From: Pseudomonas sp. F(2018)
Lineage (GTDB): Bacteria; Pseudomonadota; Gammaproteobacteria; Pseudomonadales; Pseudomonadaceae
Direction of reading: 5' to 3'
Assembly: GCF_005508865.1 (NCBI RefSeq)
Contig: NZ_SCOM01000001.1
Coordinates: forward strand, 1,488,001 to 1,552,000
DNA: 64,000 nucleotides
Positions 1 through 8,792 of the stretch are shown piece by piece. Positions within the stretch are counted from its first letter, which is position 1. Each line of letters starts with the position of its first letter. A program made the translations under genes and the position numbers. The notes under the pieces are model-generated. The model ran no database searches, was not told the DNA's origin, and was given only the letters and a program-made list of their open reading frames with translations.

Positions 1-1
1 T

Positions 2-325
2 GCGCTGTGGCTGGCGGCGCGGGATGCCCGAACGCCAAAGCTAGCCAAGCTGCTGGCATTGCTCGTCGCGGCGTATGCCCTGTCGCCGATCGACCTGATC
101 CCCGACTTCATCCCTGTGCTCGGCTATCTGGACGATCTGATCATTGTCCCGCTGGGGATCTGGCTAGTGGTCAGGTTGATTCCGGCGGGCCTGATGGCCG
201 AGTTCCGTGCACTCGCGTCGCAGGCCTTGGCGCGACCCATCAGCAAGATGGCCGCTTTCTTTGTCGTGCTTGTCTGGCTGGCCCTGGGCGTGGGGCTGGT
301 CATCTGGCTGATGCCGAGCCGCTAG
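2..325 (+). CDS. DUF1232 (YkvA-type) small membrane protein, 5' end outside window
   Basis: The open frame enters from the left edge, so the start is missing; about 107 residues are visible. The block [19 protein letters not shown] is the signature of the DUF1232/YkvA family, a small membrane-associated protein of unknown biochemical role. A hydrophobic stretch follows the signature and a second one ends the protein near [17 protein letters not shown] at 59 could start translation, but the frame is open and protein-like upstream of it ([18 protein letters not shown]), so the real start is probably before the window. The next gene lies about 125 bp downstream on the same strand. Confidence 0.8.
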   Translation, partial: ALWLAARDARTPKLAKLLALLVAAYALSPIDLIPDFIPVLGYLDDLIIVPLGIWLVVRLIPAGLMAEFRALASQALARPISKMAAFFVVLVWLALGVGLVIWLMPSR

Positions 326-451
326 CTGATAGGGGCGGCCGCCTCCGCCCACAAGCGCTGCAGCAACCCACGATCTTTTCACTTTCTCTTCACCAGCTTT
401 CGACGTGTGCCCGCACATCCTGCCGAGCGTATTTATTACCCGGACACTCGT

Positions 452-2380
452 ATGCTGCTGCCTCGTACTGCACCCCTGCGCTATCTGTCGCTGTTGCTGG
501 CCTGCTGGCTGGTCGTATTCCTCGTCACCCGCGCTCTGCTGCTCTCCGCCCATTGGGGGGAGGCCGACGGTTTCGCTCCGGGCGTATTCGCCGTCGGCCT
601 GCTCTATGACCTGGGCTTTCTCGCCTATGCGGCGCTGCCGCTCGGCCTCTATCTGCTGCTGTGTCCACCGGCCCTCTGGCGCCGCCCCGGGCATCGCCTG
701 CTGCTGGCCGGAGTGCTGTTCCTAAGCCTGTTCGCCATGTTGTTCGTCGCCACCGCGGAGTGGCTGTTCTGGGAAGAGTTCGGCGTTCGTTTCAACTTCA
801 TTGCCGTGGACTATCTGGTCTATTCCGATGAGGTGCTCAACAACCTGCTGGAGTCCTATCCGCTGGGCCTGTTGCTGAGTGGTTTAGGCGTGCTGGCGGC
901 CTTGCTCGGCCTCGCCCTGCGCCGGCCGCTGCGCGAAGCTCTGCGGGCGTCGTTGCCGAGTTGGCGCGGGCGCGCCGTGGGAATTGCCGGCCTGGCACTG
1001 GCCGCCGGTCTAAGCGCACTTCTGCTCGACCAGGAGAGCCCGCGAGGGCAGGGCGGCAATGCCTACCGCCATGAGCTGGCGAGCAACGGGCCGTACCAGT
1101 TCTTCGCCGCCTTCCGCAACAATGAGCTGGACTATCGGCAGTTCTACAGTCAACTGCCAGACACCGCGCTGGCGCCCGTGCTGCACCGGGAGCTCGATGA
1201 GCCGACGGCCACCTTCGTTGGCAGCGATCCCCTGGACGTCCGCCGGCAGATCGACAACCCCGGTGCACCGCGCAGGCTGAATGTGGTGCTGGTGACCATC
1301 GAGAGCCTCTCGGCCAAGTACCTCGGCAGTTTCGGTGACGCGCGCGGGTTGACCCCGAACCTGGACGAACTGCGCAGGCAGAGCCTGTTCTTCAACAACT
1401 TCTATGCCACCGGCACTCGCACCGACCGAGGCCTGGAGGCCATCACACTGGCGGTGCCGCCGACGCCCGGACGCTCCATCGTCAAGCGCATCGGTCGCGA
1501 GGCTGGCTACGGCAGTCTCGGCCAGCAGCTCGCCGCCCAGGGCTACGACAGCGTGTTCGTCTATGGCGGGCGAGGCTACTTCGACAACATGAACGCCTTC
1601 TTCTCCGGCAACGGTTACCGGGTGGTGGACCAGAGCAGCGTCGACGAGGCCGATATCCACTTCAAGAACGCCTGGGGCATGGCCGACGAGGACCTTTACG
1701 CCCAGGCCATGCAGATCGCCGACCGCGATCATGCCGCTGGCAAACCCTTTCTCCTGCAACTGATGACCACCTCCAATCACCGTCCGTACACCTATCCGGA
1801 CGGGCGCATAGACATCCCTTCCGGGGACGGCCGCGAGGGAGCCGTGAAGTACACCGACTGGGCCATCGGGCGCTTCCTCGAACAGGCCAAGCGCAAGCCC
1901 TGGTTCGATGACACGCTGTTCGTCTTCGTCGCCGACCACTGCGCCGGCAGCGCGGGGATGGAGGATCTCCCGGTGGCCAACTACCACATCCCGCTGTTCC
2001 TCTATGCCCCCCAGTGGCTGACGCCCCGTGAGGATGACCAGCTGGCCAGTCAGATCGACCTGGCGCCGACCCTGCTCGGCCTGCTCAACCTGGACTACCA
2101 GTCCACCTTCTTCGGTCACGACCTGCTCAAAGCTAATGCCGCTCCGCCCAGGGTGTTGATCGGCAATTACCAACACCTGGGCCTGTTCGACGGCCAGAAC
2201 CTGGCCATCCTCAGCCCACGCGGGCACATGCGGCGGCACGATGACGCTCTCGGCGCCAGCCGCGAATACCGGGTCGACAGCCACGATCCGCTGCTGCAGC
2301 GCGACATCGCGTACTACCAGGCGGCCAGCCACGACCTGCAGCACCGCCTGCTGAGCTGGAGAGGCGTGGAAAGACCATGA
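452..2380 (+). CDS. LTA synthase-family sulfatase / phosphoglycerol transferase-like membrane protein
   Basis: About 642 residues. The N-terminal third has five or so hydrophobic segments, and the C-terminal half is a periplasmic sulfatase/alkaline-phosphatase-fold domain. Metal and nucleophile positions expected for the LtaS/OpgB group are present: Glu284 in VTIESLSAKYLG, Thr324 in TGTRTDRGLEA (equivalent to the catalytic Thr of LtaS) and Asp495-His496 in FVADHCAGSAG. Known relatives transfer phosphoglycerol or phosphoethanolamine groups to envelope glycans or lipids; the acceptor here is unknown. I chose ATG 452 over GTG 407 because the hydrophobic N-terminus begins there, although no strong ribosome site precedes either. 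The stop overlaps the start of the PAP2 gene, so the two are probably translated together. Confidence 0.88.
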   Translation: MLLPRTAPLRYLSLLLACWLVVFLVTRALLLSAHWGEADGFAPGVFAVGLLYDLGFLAYAALPLGLYLLLCPPALWRRPGHRLLLAGVLFLSLFAMLFVATAEWLFWEEFGVRFNFIAVDYLVYSDEVLNNLLESYPLGLLLSGLGVLAALLGLALRRPLREALRASLPSWRGRAVGIAGLALAAGLSALLLDQESPRGQGGNAYRHELASNGPYQFFAAFRNNELDYRQFYSQLPDTALAPVLHRELDEPTATFVGSDPLDVRRQIDNPGAPRRLNVVLVTIESLSAKYLGSFGDARGLTPNLDELRRQSLFFNNFYATGTRTDRGLEAITLAVPPTPGRSIVKRIGREAGYGSLGQQLAAQGYDSVFVYGGRGYFDNMNAFFSGNGYRVVDQSSVDEADIHFKNAWGMADEDLYAQAMQIADRDHAAGKPFLLQLMTTSNHRPYTYPDGRIDIPSGDGREGAVKYTDWAIGRFLEQAKRKPWFDDTLFVFVADHCAGSAGMEDLPVANYHIPLFLYAPQWLTPREDDQLASQIDLAPTLLGLLNLDYQSTFFGHDLLKANAAPPRVLIGNYQHLGLFDGQNLAILSPRGHMRRHDDALGASREYRVDSHDPLLQRDIAYYQAASHDLQHRLLSWRGVERP

Positions 2381-3096
2381 GCATCTCGCCTCGTTTCGAT
2401 CGGCGCTGGTGGTATGGCGTCCCGCTGGCCCTGCTCGCCCTGTTGCTGGTGTTCGAGCCGAGCCGCCTGGACTTTGCCATTGCCGATCTGTTCTACGTTC
2501 AGGACCTGGGCTTCATCGGTCGCCGCAATGACTTCTTGGAGGAGGTCCTTCACGACCGCGCCAAGCAGCTGACCATCGCCATCGGCGTGCTGGCCCTGTC
2601 CGGCTTCCTGCTCAGCCTGCTACCCACGCGCCTGCGCCCGTTGCGCCGCACCTTGGGCTATCTGGTGTTGGCCATGGGGTTGTCCACCGGCTTCGTCACC
2701 CCGCTGAAGAAGGTCACGCAGATGCACTGTCCGTGGAGCCTGGAGCAATATGGCGGACCTGAGCATTTCTCGCCTCTGCTCGGCCCGCGTGCGGCGCCCG
2801 TGGAGAAACCGGGCAATTGCTGGCCCGGCGGCCATGCGGCGTCCGGCTTCGCCTTGTTCGCGCTGTTCTTCGCCCTGCGCGACCGTTACCCGCGCAGCGC
2901 CAGAACGGCACTAGTCGCCGCAATGGTTCTCGGTGTGCTGTTCTCCCTGGTGCGTATGGCCCAGGGCGCCCACTTCTTCTCGCACAACCTGTGGACGGCG
3001 CTGCTGTGCTGGTTAATCAGCCTGGCGCTCTATGACCTGATGCTGTATCGCCCATCTCAGCAGCCGGCCGCTGATCTGGCCGTCGACGTTGAGTGA
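2377..3096 (+). CDS. PAP2-family membrane phosphatase
   Basis: 239 residues with several transmembrane segments. The three PAP2 phosphatase motifs occur in the variant form of the lipid-phosphatase subgroup: KKVTQMHCPWSL (motif 1, Cys-Pro in place of Arg-Pro), WPGGHAASGFA (motif 2, PGGH rather than PSGH) and RMAQGAHFFSHNLW (motif 3). The family removes phosphate from lipid phosphates such as undecaprenyl diphosphate, phosphatidylglycerophosphate or lipid A at the periplasmic face. The start codon overlaps the stop of the LTA-synthase-type gene (ATGA). An enzyme that moves a phospho-head group and one that removes phosphate from a lipid would fit one envelope-modifying pathway; that pairing is inference. 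Confidence 0.87.
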   Translation: MSISPRFDRRWWYGVPLALLALLLVFEPSRLDFAIADLFYVQDLGFIGRRNDFLEEVLHDRAKQLTIAIGVLALSGFLLSLLPTRLRPLRRTLGYLVLAMGLSTGFVTPLKKVTQMHCPWSLEQYGGPEHFSPLLGPRAAPVEKPGNCWPGGHAASGFALFALFFALRDRYPRSARTALVAAMVLGVLFSLVRMAQGAHFFSHNLWTALLCWLISLALYDLMLYRPSQQPAADLAVDVE

Positions 3097-3112
3097 GCTG
3101 TCCGCCATCTGG

Positions 3113-3159
3113 GCCGCATCCGACCGCTAAAGGTCATCCGCTCGGATGCGGCGTTTTTA
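3113..3159 (+). terminator. Rho-independent terminator after the PAP2 gene
   Basis: The arm GCCGCATCCGA at 3113-3123 pairs perfectly with TCGGATGCGGC at 3142-3152 and is followed by GTTTTTA. It lies 16 bp after the PAP2 stop and before the convergent hydrolase gene, so it probably ends the two-gene transcript. Confidence 0.85.
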
Positions 3160-3184
3160 CAATTTCTCGGCGGGAGCTCGTCGG

Positions 3185-3946
3185 CTACCGACAGAGGAAC
3201 TCGTGTATCGCTTGGGCGGTTCGCCTGGCGCCGGTCACCACGAAAAAATGTCCCTCGCCCTGCAGCACGTGCAGTTCGGCATGGCGGATGGTGCGGCGCA
3301 GAATATGCGCGTTGTACAGGCGCACCAGGGTGTCGCGTTCACCGGTGAGGATCAGCGTGCGCTGGCGCAGGCGAAACAGCCGCAGCAGGCTGGTCCAGCC
3401 GACCAGGGCGGTGAGTTGGTGGTAGTAGGTTCGCGGGTTGGCCGTGAGCATGCCGTTCACCATGCCGAAGCGCAGCAGGGTCTGTATCGAATGGCGCGAG
3501 CCCTCTTGCTTGCGCAGTCGGGCTCCTTTGCTCCTGCCAAAGAAATCTAGGATGTCGGCGGGCTTCACCAGCATCGCCGGGCCGGCCGAGGTAGCGGCGA
3601 GGATCAGCCGACGCACCATACCCGGATGACGCAGGACGAACTCTTGCGCCAACGCACCGCCCCAACTCACGCCGAATACATCGACCCGTTCGATTCCCAA
3701 CTGCTTGAGCACTTCGGCGATCAGGTCGGCATGGCGCGGCAGGCGCATCGGCCAGCGGGGCATTTGCGATTCGCCCACCCCGGGAACGTCCAGGGTGATG
3801 GTTGTATAGCCCACCAGTTCATCGCGCAGAGGATCAAAGGTGCGGATCAGGCCGCCCAGGCCGTTCAGCAGGAGCAGCGGTGAGCCCTGGCCGCGGATCG
3901 AGACGTTCAGCCGCAAGTCGTTGACGATCAGTTTCTGCGTGGTCAT
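3185..3946 (-). CDS. alpha/beta hydrolase, PhaZ (PHA depolymerase)-like
   Basis: 253 residues. The nucleophile elbow GVSWGGALAQEF and the blocks LILAATSAGPAMLV, YYHQLTALVGWTSL and LHVLQGEGHFFVV are laid out as in the intracellular medium-chain polyhydroxyalkanoate depolymerase PhaZ of pseudomonads. The catalytic triad would be Ser of GVSWG, an Asp in TGERDTLV and His of GEGHFF. The protein is about 30 residues shorter than typical PhaZ and is not beside phaC genes, so it may be a paralogue acting on another ester. A purine-rich AGGGGGC lies just upstream of the ATG. It is transcribed toward the PAP2 gene and followed upstream by an HxlR regulator on the same strand. Confidence 0.8.
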   Translation of the reverse strand: MTTQKLIVNDLRLNVSIRGQGSPLLLLNGLGGLIRTFDPLRDELVGYTTITLDVPGVGESQMPRWPMRLPRHADLIAEVLKQLGIERVDVFGVSWGGALAQEFVLRHPGMVRRLILAATSAGPAMLVKPADILDFFGRSKGARLRKQEGSRHSIQTLLRFGMVNGMLTANPRTYYHQLTALVGWTSLLRLFRLRQRTLILTGERDTLVRLYNAHILRRTIRHAELHVLQGEGHFFVVTGARRTAQAIHEFLCR

Positions 3947-4052
3947 GGCTGCCCCCTGGTCTATCCACCTTTTAGGACAGCGTCAGGCCCGTTAGCGACC
4001 AGTGTTTTTGACTGGGCGTCTCTTCCCAAGACGGCTGCACCAAAACCGCCAG

Positions 4053-4544
4053 CTAGCTCCGCTCCGGCATGGCCCCCAGACGCAGGCGCATTTCCGCGCT
4101 GGCGCTAGGTCCCGCTTGCACAGTGCACTGCTCCAGCGGCACGGAACAGCTTTCGGAGATGTCTGCCATGAACTGGCGTACCGGTCGCCCGGTGGCTCGC
4201 TCGACGAGCTGCACACTTTCCCCTTCCTCGGCGTAATGGCGATTGCCCCAGGCCACAAACGCCATCAGCACGATGCGGAAGTCTTCGCCCTTGGCCGTCG
4301 GCACATATTGATAGCGCAGGGGCCGCTGACTGTATGCCTGGCGTTCGAGCAGCCCCGCCTCCACCAGTGAATTCAGGCGCCGGGTGAGCATGTTCGGAGC
4401 GATCTCCAGGCTGCGGGCAAACTCGTCGAAGCGGCGCAGGCCCTGCAGGGCATCCCGCATGATCAGGATGCTCCACCACTCGCCAACCCGTTCCAGGCTA
4501 CGCGCGATGGGGCATTCGGCATCGGCGAGAGTCTTGCGCTGCAT
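4053..4544 (-). CDS. HxlR-family winged-helix transcriptional regulator
   Basis: 163 residues. The signature CPIARSLERVGEWWSILIMRDALQGLRRFDEF, read in two parts, is the HxlR N-terminal cysteine and helix, followed by the recognition segment IAPNMLTRRLNSLVEAGLLER and wing RYQYVPTAKGED. HxlR proteins are dimeric repressors or activators, often of aldehyde or redox stress genes, and Cys of AECPIA is the conserved redox-sensitive position in some members. The start was set at ATG 4544, which has AAAGGA upstream; an in-frame start farther upstream would put the operator inside the gene. It is divergent from the fabF-like gene, with a palindrome between them. Confidence 0.88.
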   Translation of the reverse strand: MQRKTLADAECPIARSLERVGEWWSILIMRDALQGLRRFDEFARSLEIAPNMLTRRLNSLVEAGLLERQAYSQRPLRYQYVPTAKGEDFRIVLMAFVAWGNRHYAEEGESVQLVERATGRPVRQFMADISESCSVPLEQCTVQAGPSASAEMRLRLGAMPERS

Positions 4545-4583
4545 GGCTGTTCCTTTGTGGGGCTGAAGAATGTTCGCTCGCAT

Positions 4584-4606
4584 GTTACTTTCATGATGAT
4601 AGTAAC
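4584..4606. promoter_or_regulatory. operator-like palindrome between HxlR and fabF-like genes
   Basis: GTTACT (4584-4589) and AGTAAC (4601-4606) form a perfect inverted repeat with an 11-base spacer, inside the short divergent intergenic region. HxlR-type regulators are known to bind TACT/AGTA dyads, so this is a good candidate for autoregulation and control of the ketosynthase gene. Confidence 0.6.
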
Positions 4607-4652
4607 GTCCATACACCGCTATCCATCAAGCAGCACAAGGAGCTGGGCCAGC

Positions 4653-5921
4653 ATGAGCAAGCGTATCGTCATTACCGGAATGGGCGCGGTCAGCCCGCTG
4701 GGCTGTGGAGTCGAGCAGATATGGAAACGCCTTCTGGCTGGCCAGTCGGGGATTCGCCGGCTACCGCCTGAGCTGGTAGGTGACCTGCCAATCACCATCG
4801 GCGGCCAGGTGCCGGATCGCAGCCAGGATCCCGAAGCCGGATTCGATCCGGATCAACTGCTGGCGGCCAAAGAGCAGCGCAAGATGGATCGTTTCATCCT
4901 CTTCGCCTTGGCTGCCGCCCATGAGGCATTGGCTCAGGCCGGTTGGTCGCCGAGCACGCCTGAAGAGCAGGAACGCACCGCAACCATCATCGCCTCGGGC
5001 GTTGGCGGATTCCATGCGATTGCCGAGGCCGTGCGCACCACCGACAGCAAGGGGCCCCGTCGCCTGTCTCCCTTCACCATTCCGTCCTTCCTGAGCAACA
5101 TGGCTGCCGGGCATGTGTCCATCTCGCATGGTTTCAAGGGGCCGCTGGGCACGCCGGTCACGGCCTGTGCCGCCGGCGTCCAGGCCATTGGTGATGCCGC
5201 GCGGATGATTCGTGCGGGGGAGGTTGACGTAGCGGTTTGTGGTGGCGCGGAGGCGACCATTCACCGCGTCAGCCTGGCCGGATTCGCCGCGGCACGCGCA
5301 CTTTCGAGCAACTACAACGATACCCCGGAGCGTGCCTCCAGACCCTTCGATGAGCGGCGCGATGGGTTCGTCATGGGCGAAGGCGCGGGGCTGCTGGTGA
5401 TCGAAGAGCTGCAGCATGCCCTGTCGCGCGGCGCCACGCCGATCGCCGAACTGGTGGGCTACGGCACCAGTGCCGACGCCTACCATATGACGGCAGGTCC
5501 GGAAGATGGAGACGGTGCCCGCCGGGCCATGCAGCAAGCGCTGCGACAAGCCGGTGTCGAAGCCTCCCAGGTGCAGCACCTCAATGCCCACGCCACCTCG
5601 ACGCAAGTGGGCGACAAGGGTGAGTTGGCCGCGATCAGAACCGTGTTTGGCGACGGCAGCGGTGTCGCTATCAGCTCGACCAAATCGGCCACGGGACACC
5701 TGTTGGGCGCTGCGGGAGGTATCGAGGCCATCTTTACCATCCTCGCGCTGCGCGATCAGATCGTTCCCGCCACACTGAATCTGGAGGTGCCCGATGCAGC
5801 CGCTGAAGGCTTGAATCTGATTAGCGGCGGCGCCCGACCTATGCCTCTGGAATATGCCCTGTCCAATGGCTTCGGCTTCGGCGGGGTGAATGCGAGCGTG
5901 CTGTTCCGCAGATGGGGTTGA
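4653..5921 (+). CDS. fabF: beta-ketoacyl-ACP synthase II (FabF-type)
   Basis: 422 residues, the usual length of FabF. It would condense malonyl-ACP with acyl-ACP in fatty acid elongation in the cytoplasm. The thiolase-fold catalytic triad is intact: Cys172 in TACAAGVQ, His313 in NAHATSTQVGD and His349 in KSATGHLLGAAGG. The N-terminus RIVITGMGAVSPLG is typical. ATG 4653 has AAGGAG 11 bases upstream. It stands alone: no acpP, fabG or other fab genes are adjacent, and it is divergent from an HxlR regulator. It may therefore be a second, regulated FabF-type paralogue rather than the housekeeping copy. Confidence 0.92.
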   Translation: MSKRIVITGMGAVSPLGCGVEQIWKRLLAGQSGIRRLPPELVGDLPITIGGQVPDRSQDPEAGFDPDQLLAAKEQRKMDRFILFALAAAHEALAQAGWSPSTPEEQERTATIIASGVGGFHAIAEAVRTTDSKGPRRLSPFTIPSFLSNMAAGHVSISHGFKGPLGTPVTACAAGVQAIGDAARMIRAGEVDVAVCGGAEATIHRVSLAGFAAARALSSNYNDTPERASRPFDERRDGFVMGEGAGLLVIEELQHALSRGATPIAELVGYGTSADAYHMTAGPEDGDGARRAMQQALRQAGVEASQVQHLNAHATSTQVGDKGELAAIRTVFGDGSGVAISSTKSATGHLLGAAGGIEAIFTILALRDQIVPATLNLEVPDAAAEGLNLISGGARPMPLEYALSNGFGFGGVNASVLFRRWG

Positions 5922-6187
5922 GGCCAGCTATGGGAGTTGGAAGTAGGGTAGCGTTCTGACGAGGCCCGCAAAGTAGAGCTCCAGCTCCCCGAGGATTAGC
6001 TCCGCTACCTCGGGAGCCTTTGGCCGATGGCTGACGTCAGTCAACGGCGCTTATCGGCCAATAGCGGTCGGTGAGCCCCTACGAAATCGGGGGCGATTCA
6101 GGGCCGATGGCGATGTGCGGGTTGCTGGAGACCAGCGAGATAGTGCCCACGCGCCGGGTTGTTGGCCGGCGCGCGGGCGGCTTCGCA

Positions 6188-8167
6188 TCAGAAGGCGAAG
6201 CAGGAGCAGCCGAACGCGCCCCAGAAGCCCTGGAAATCGCTGATCGGCACCGACGAGCGTCGCGCGCGGTCATGGCTGTGAGCATGCACGGCACAAGCGC
6301 CAGCGCACTGGTGCACCTGCGCCACCAGCGGCGCGCCGGGCTTCCAGTGGCCGGGCACCTTGGCCACCGGCGACCAGTCTGGTAGTACCGGGGCCGGCGG
6401 CGGTGCCAGCTTGTCGAACTCGCCGGCGCCGTAAACCACCTTGCCGTCGACCACCGTGAGCACCGACTCGATCCACTTGATGGCTTCTTCCTCGACGCTG
6501 AAGAAGTCCGCCGACAGCGCGGTCAGATCCGCCAGCTGGCCAACCTTGATCTGCCCCTTCTTACCCTGCTCGCTGGAGAACCAGGCGCTGCCGTGGGTGA
6601 ACAGCTCCAGCGCGGTGGCGCGTGGCAGGCCTTGCGGATAAAGCTCCAGGCCGCCGACGGTCTTGCCGCTGACCATCCAGTACAGCGAGGTCCAGGGGTT
6701 GTAGCTGGCCACCCGGGTGGCATCGGTGCCGGCGCCGACCGGTACGCCTTCGGCCAGCATGCGCTGGATCGGCGGGGTCTTTTCCGCCGCCTTGGCGCCG
6801 TAGCGGTCGACGAAGTACTCGCCCTGGAACGCCATGCGGTGCTGGATGGCGATGCCGCCGCCCAGGGCGCGCACCCGTTCGATGTTCTTCGGCGTGATGG
6901 TCTCGGCGTGGTCGAAGAACCACGGCAGGCCGTTGAACGGGATGTCGCGGTTGACCTTCTCGAACACGTCGAGCATGCGCGAGATGGATTCGTCATAGGT
7001 GGCGTGCAGGCGGAACGGCCAGCGCTGCTCGACCAGGTGGCGCACCACCGGCTCCAGGTCGCTCTCCATGTTCGGCGCCAGGTCAGGGCGCGGCTCGAGG
7101 AAGTCCTCGAAGTCGGCGGCGGAGAACACCAGCATCTCGCCGGCGCCGTTGTGGCGCAGGAAGTCGTCTCCTTGGTGCAGCTTGACGCTGCCGGTCCAGT
7201 TCTTGAAGTCGGTCAGCTCTTCCTTGGGCTTCTGGGTGAACAGGTTGTAGGCGATGCGCACGGTCAGCTGTTGGTCCTTGGCCAGCTGTTCGATCACCTG
7301 GTAGTCGTCCGGGTAGTTCTGGTAGCCGCCGCCGGCATCGATGGCGCTGGTCACGCCCAGGCGATTGAGCTCGCGCATGAATTGGCGGGTCGAGTTGACC
7401 TGGTACTCCAGCGGCAGTTTCGGCCCCTTGCTCAGGGTCGAGTAGAGGATCATCGCGTTGGGTCGCGCCACCAGCATGCCGGTGGGTTCGCCATTGGCAT
7501 CGCGGACGATCTCGCCACCCGGCGGGTTGGGCGTGTCCCTGGTATAGCCGACCACCCGCAGCGCGGCGCGATTGAGCAGTGCGCGGTCGTACAGGTGGAG
7601 GACGAACACCGGGGTGTCCGGCGCCGCCTTGTTCAGCTCGTCGAGGGTCGGCATGCGCTTCTCGGCGAACTGGAATTCGTTCCAGCCGCCGACCACCCGA
7701 ACCCACTGTGGCGTCGGTGTGCGGTCGGCCTGTTCCTTGAGCATGCGCAGGGCGTCGGCCAGCGAGGGCACGCCTTCCCAGCGCAGCTCCAGGTTGTAGT
7801 TGAGGCCGCCGCGGATCAGGTGCAGGTGCGAGTCGTTGAGGCCGGGGATCACCGTGCGCTTGTGCAGATCGATGACCTGGGTGGCGCTGCCGCGCAGGGC
7901 CATGACTTCGGCATCGCTGCCGACGGCGAGGAATCGCCCGTCCTTGATCGCCACGGCGCTGGCCGTGGGCTTCTCGCGGTCGACCGTGTGCAGGCGGCCG
8001 TTGAACAGGATCAGATCGGCTTTCATATCGCTCCCCAGACTGCTGGCGAAAGAACTGCCGGCAGCGCCGGCAAAAGGTAGGGCGGCCCACAGCGCGCCGG
8101 CGGCGCCGAGCACGGAACTGCTGGCGAGGAAGTGGCGGCGGCTTTTATCGGTCGGGTCTTGGCTCAT
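6188..8167 (-). CDS. Tat-exported amidohydrolase (YtcJ/AepA-like)
   Basis: 659 residues. The start MSQDPTDKSRRHFLASSS is a twin-arginine signal, followed by ADLILFNGRLHTVD, the usual opening of the amidohydrolase-3 family. Metal-ligand blocks include DSHLHLIRGG, FDHAETI and AGTDATRV. Members hydrolyse N-acyl or cyclic amide bonds; AepA was named as an exoenzyme regulator in Pectobacterium, but its biochemistry is uncertain. The protein ends in an unusual cysteine-bearing tail, FWGAFGCSCFAF, after a low-complexity stretch, a feature I recall for AepA-type relatives. The next gene on the strand, a monooxygenase, ends 15 bp upstream, so the cluster is probably one transcript. Confidence 0.88.
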   Translation of the reverse strand: MSQDPTDKSRRHFLASSSVLGAAGALWAALPFAGAAGSSFASSLGSDMKADLILFNGRLHTVDREKPTASAVAIKDGRFLAVGSDAEVMALRGSATQVIDLHKRTVIPGLNDSHLHLIRGGLNYNLELRWEGVPSLADALRMLKEQADRTPTPQWVRVVGGWNEFQFAEKRMPTLDELNKAAPDTPVFVLHLYDRALLNRAALRVVGYTRDTPNPPGGEIVRDANGEPTGMLVARPNAMILYSTLSKGPKLPLEYQVNSTRQFMRELNRLGVTSAIDAGGGYQNYPDDYQVIEQLAKDQQLTVRIAYNLFTQKPKEELTDFKNWTGSVKLHQGDDFLRHNGAGEMLVFSAADFEDFLEPRPDLAPNMESDLEPVVRHLVEQRWPFRLHATYDESISRMLDVFEKVNRDIPFNGLPWFFDHAETITPKNIERVRALGGGIAIQHRMAFQGEYFVDRYGAKAAEKTPPIQRMLAEGVPVGAGTDATRVASYNPWTSLYWMVSGKTVGGLELYPQGLPRATALELFTHGSAWFSSEQGKKGQIKVGQLADLTALSADFFSVEEEAIKWIESVLTVVDGKVVYGAGEFDKLAPPPAPVLPDWSPVAKVPGHWKPGAPLVAQVHQCAGACAVHAHSHDRARRSSVPISDFQGFWGAFGCSCFAF

Positions 8168-8182
8168 GACTTTCTCCAGTAC

Positions 8183-8725
8183 TCAGCGCGCGCTCAGCCA
8201 GCCGGCGAACCAGGCAGTGACACGCGGCATGAACAGATAGACGACGGACAGCACGATGCTCAGGGTGATCAGCACGTTGCTCGGAACATAGCTTCCCAGC
8301 CAGGGTAGCCGGCTGAACAGCGGCTGCCAGAGCAGCGGCATCAGCAGGGTCAGTGGCTGGATGACCAGGAAGGTGATGCAGGCCTGCTTCCATCGCGGTG
8401 GCGGGGTCGCGGCCCGCTGCTCGGGGACGAACCAGAACTCGTGGCCGTCGTGCAGCTCCTTGCTTTCTTCCTCGGCCAGCAGCGGCGTGACCTCGGCGAT
8501 CAGCGCGCCGCGCTCGGCGGAATCCAGCCAGGCCTGCAATTGACCGGCGCTGGCAAAACGCAGTACCGAGGTGAACAGCGCGTCGTTGCGCAGTACATCG
8601 ACACCGAGGTGTCCTGGGTAGTCGCTGGCCACGCGGGTGATGCGCCGTAGCCAGGTCTCATAGGCGGGCACCTGACCGCTGGCGACCCGGTGCCGAATGA
8701 TCAGGGTGACGGTTTCTGTGGGCAT
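8183..8725 (-). CDS. antibiotic biosynthesis monooxygenase-domain protein with C-terminal membrane segments
   Basis: 180 residues. The first 95 form an ABM ferredoxin-like fold (TLIIRHRVASGQVPAYETWL, then YPGHLGVDVLR, and the Trp-Leu-Asp-Ser block AWLDSAERGALI). The last 80 carry two hydrophobic helices (ACITFLVIQPLTLLMPLLW and SNVLITLSIVLSVVYLF). This ABM-plus-two-helix layout is found in a family of membrane-attached proteins of unknown substrate. It sits between the amidohydrolase and a secreted esterase on the same strand. Confidence 0.82.
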   Translation of the reverse strand: MPTETVTLIIRHRVASGQVPAYETWLRRITRVASDYPGHLGVDVLRNDALFTSVLRFASAGQLQAWLDSAERGALIAEVTPLLAEEESKELHDGHEFWFVPEQRAATPPPRWKQACITFLVIQPLTLLMPLLWQPLFSRLPWLGSYVPSNVLITLSIVLSVVYLFMPRVTAWFAGWLSAR

Positions 8726-8792
8726 ATTGCAGTTCCTTGTGCACGCTGCCCCGGCGCACTGCCGTGCCGGGGCAGACGGGTTGCTGGGTTGA

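Noticed and set aside
6151..6172. GC-rich hairpin (GCGCCGG/CCGGCGC) after the amidohydrolase stop.
   Set aside because: No T run on the minus strand and 8-base loop; could be chance in high-GC DNA, so it was not listed as a terminator.
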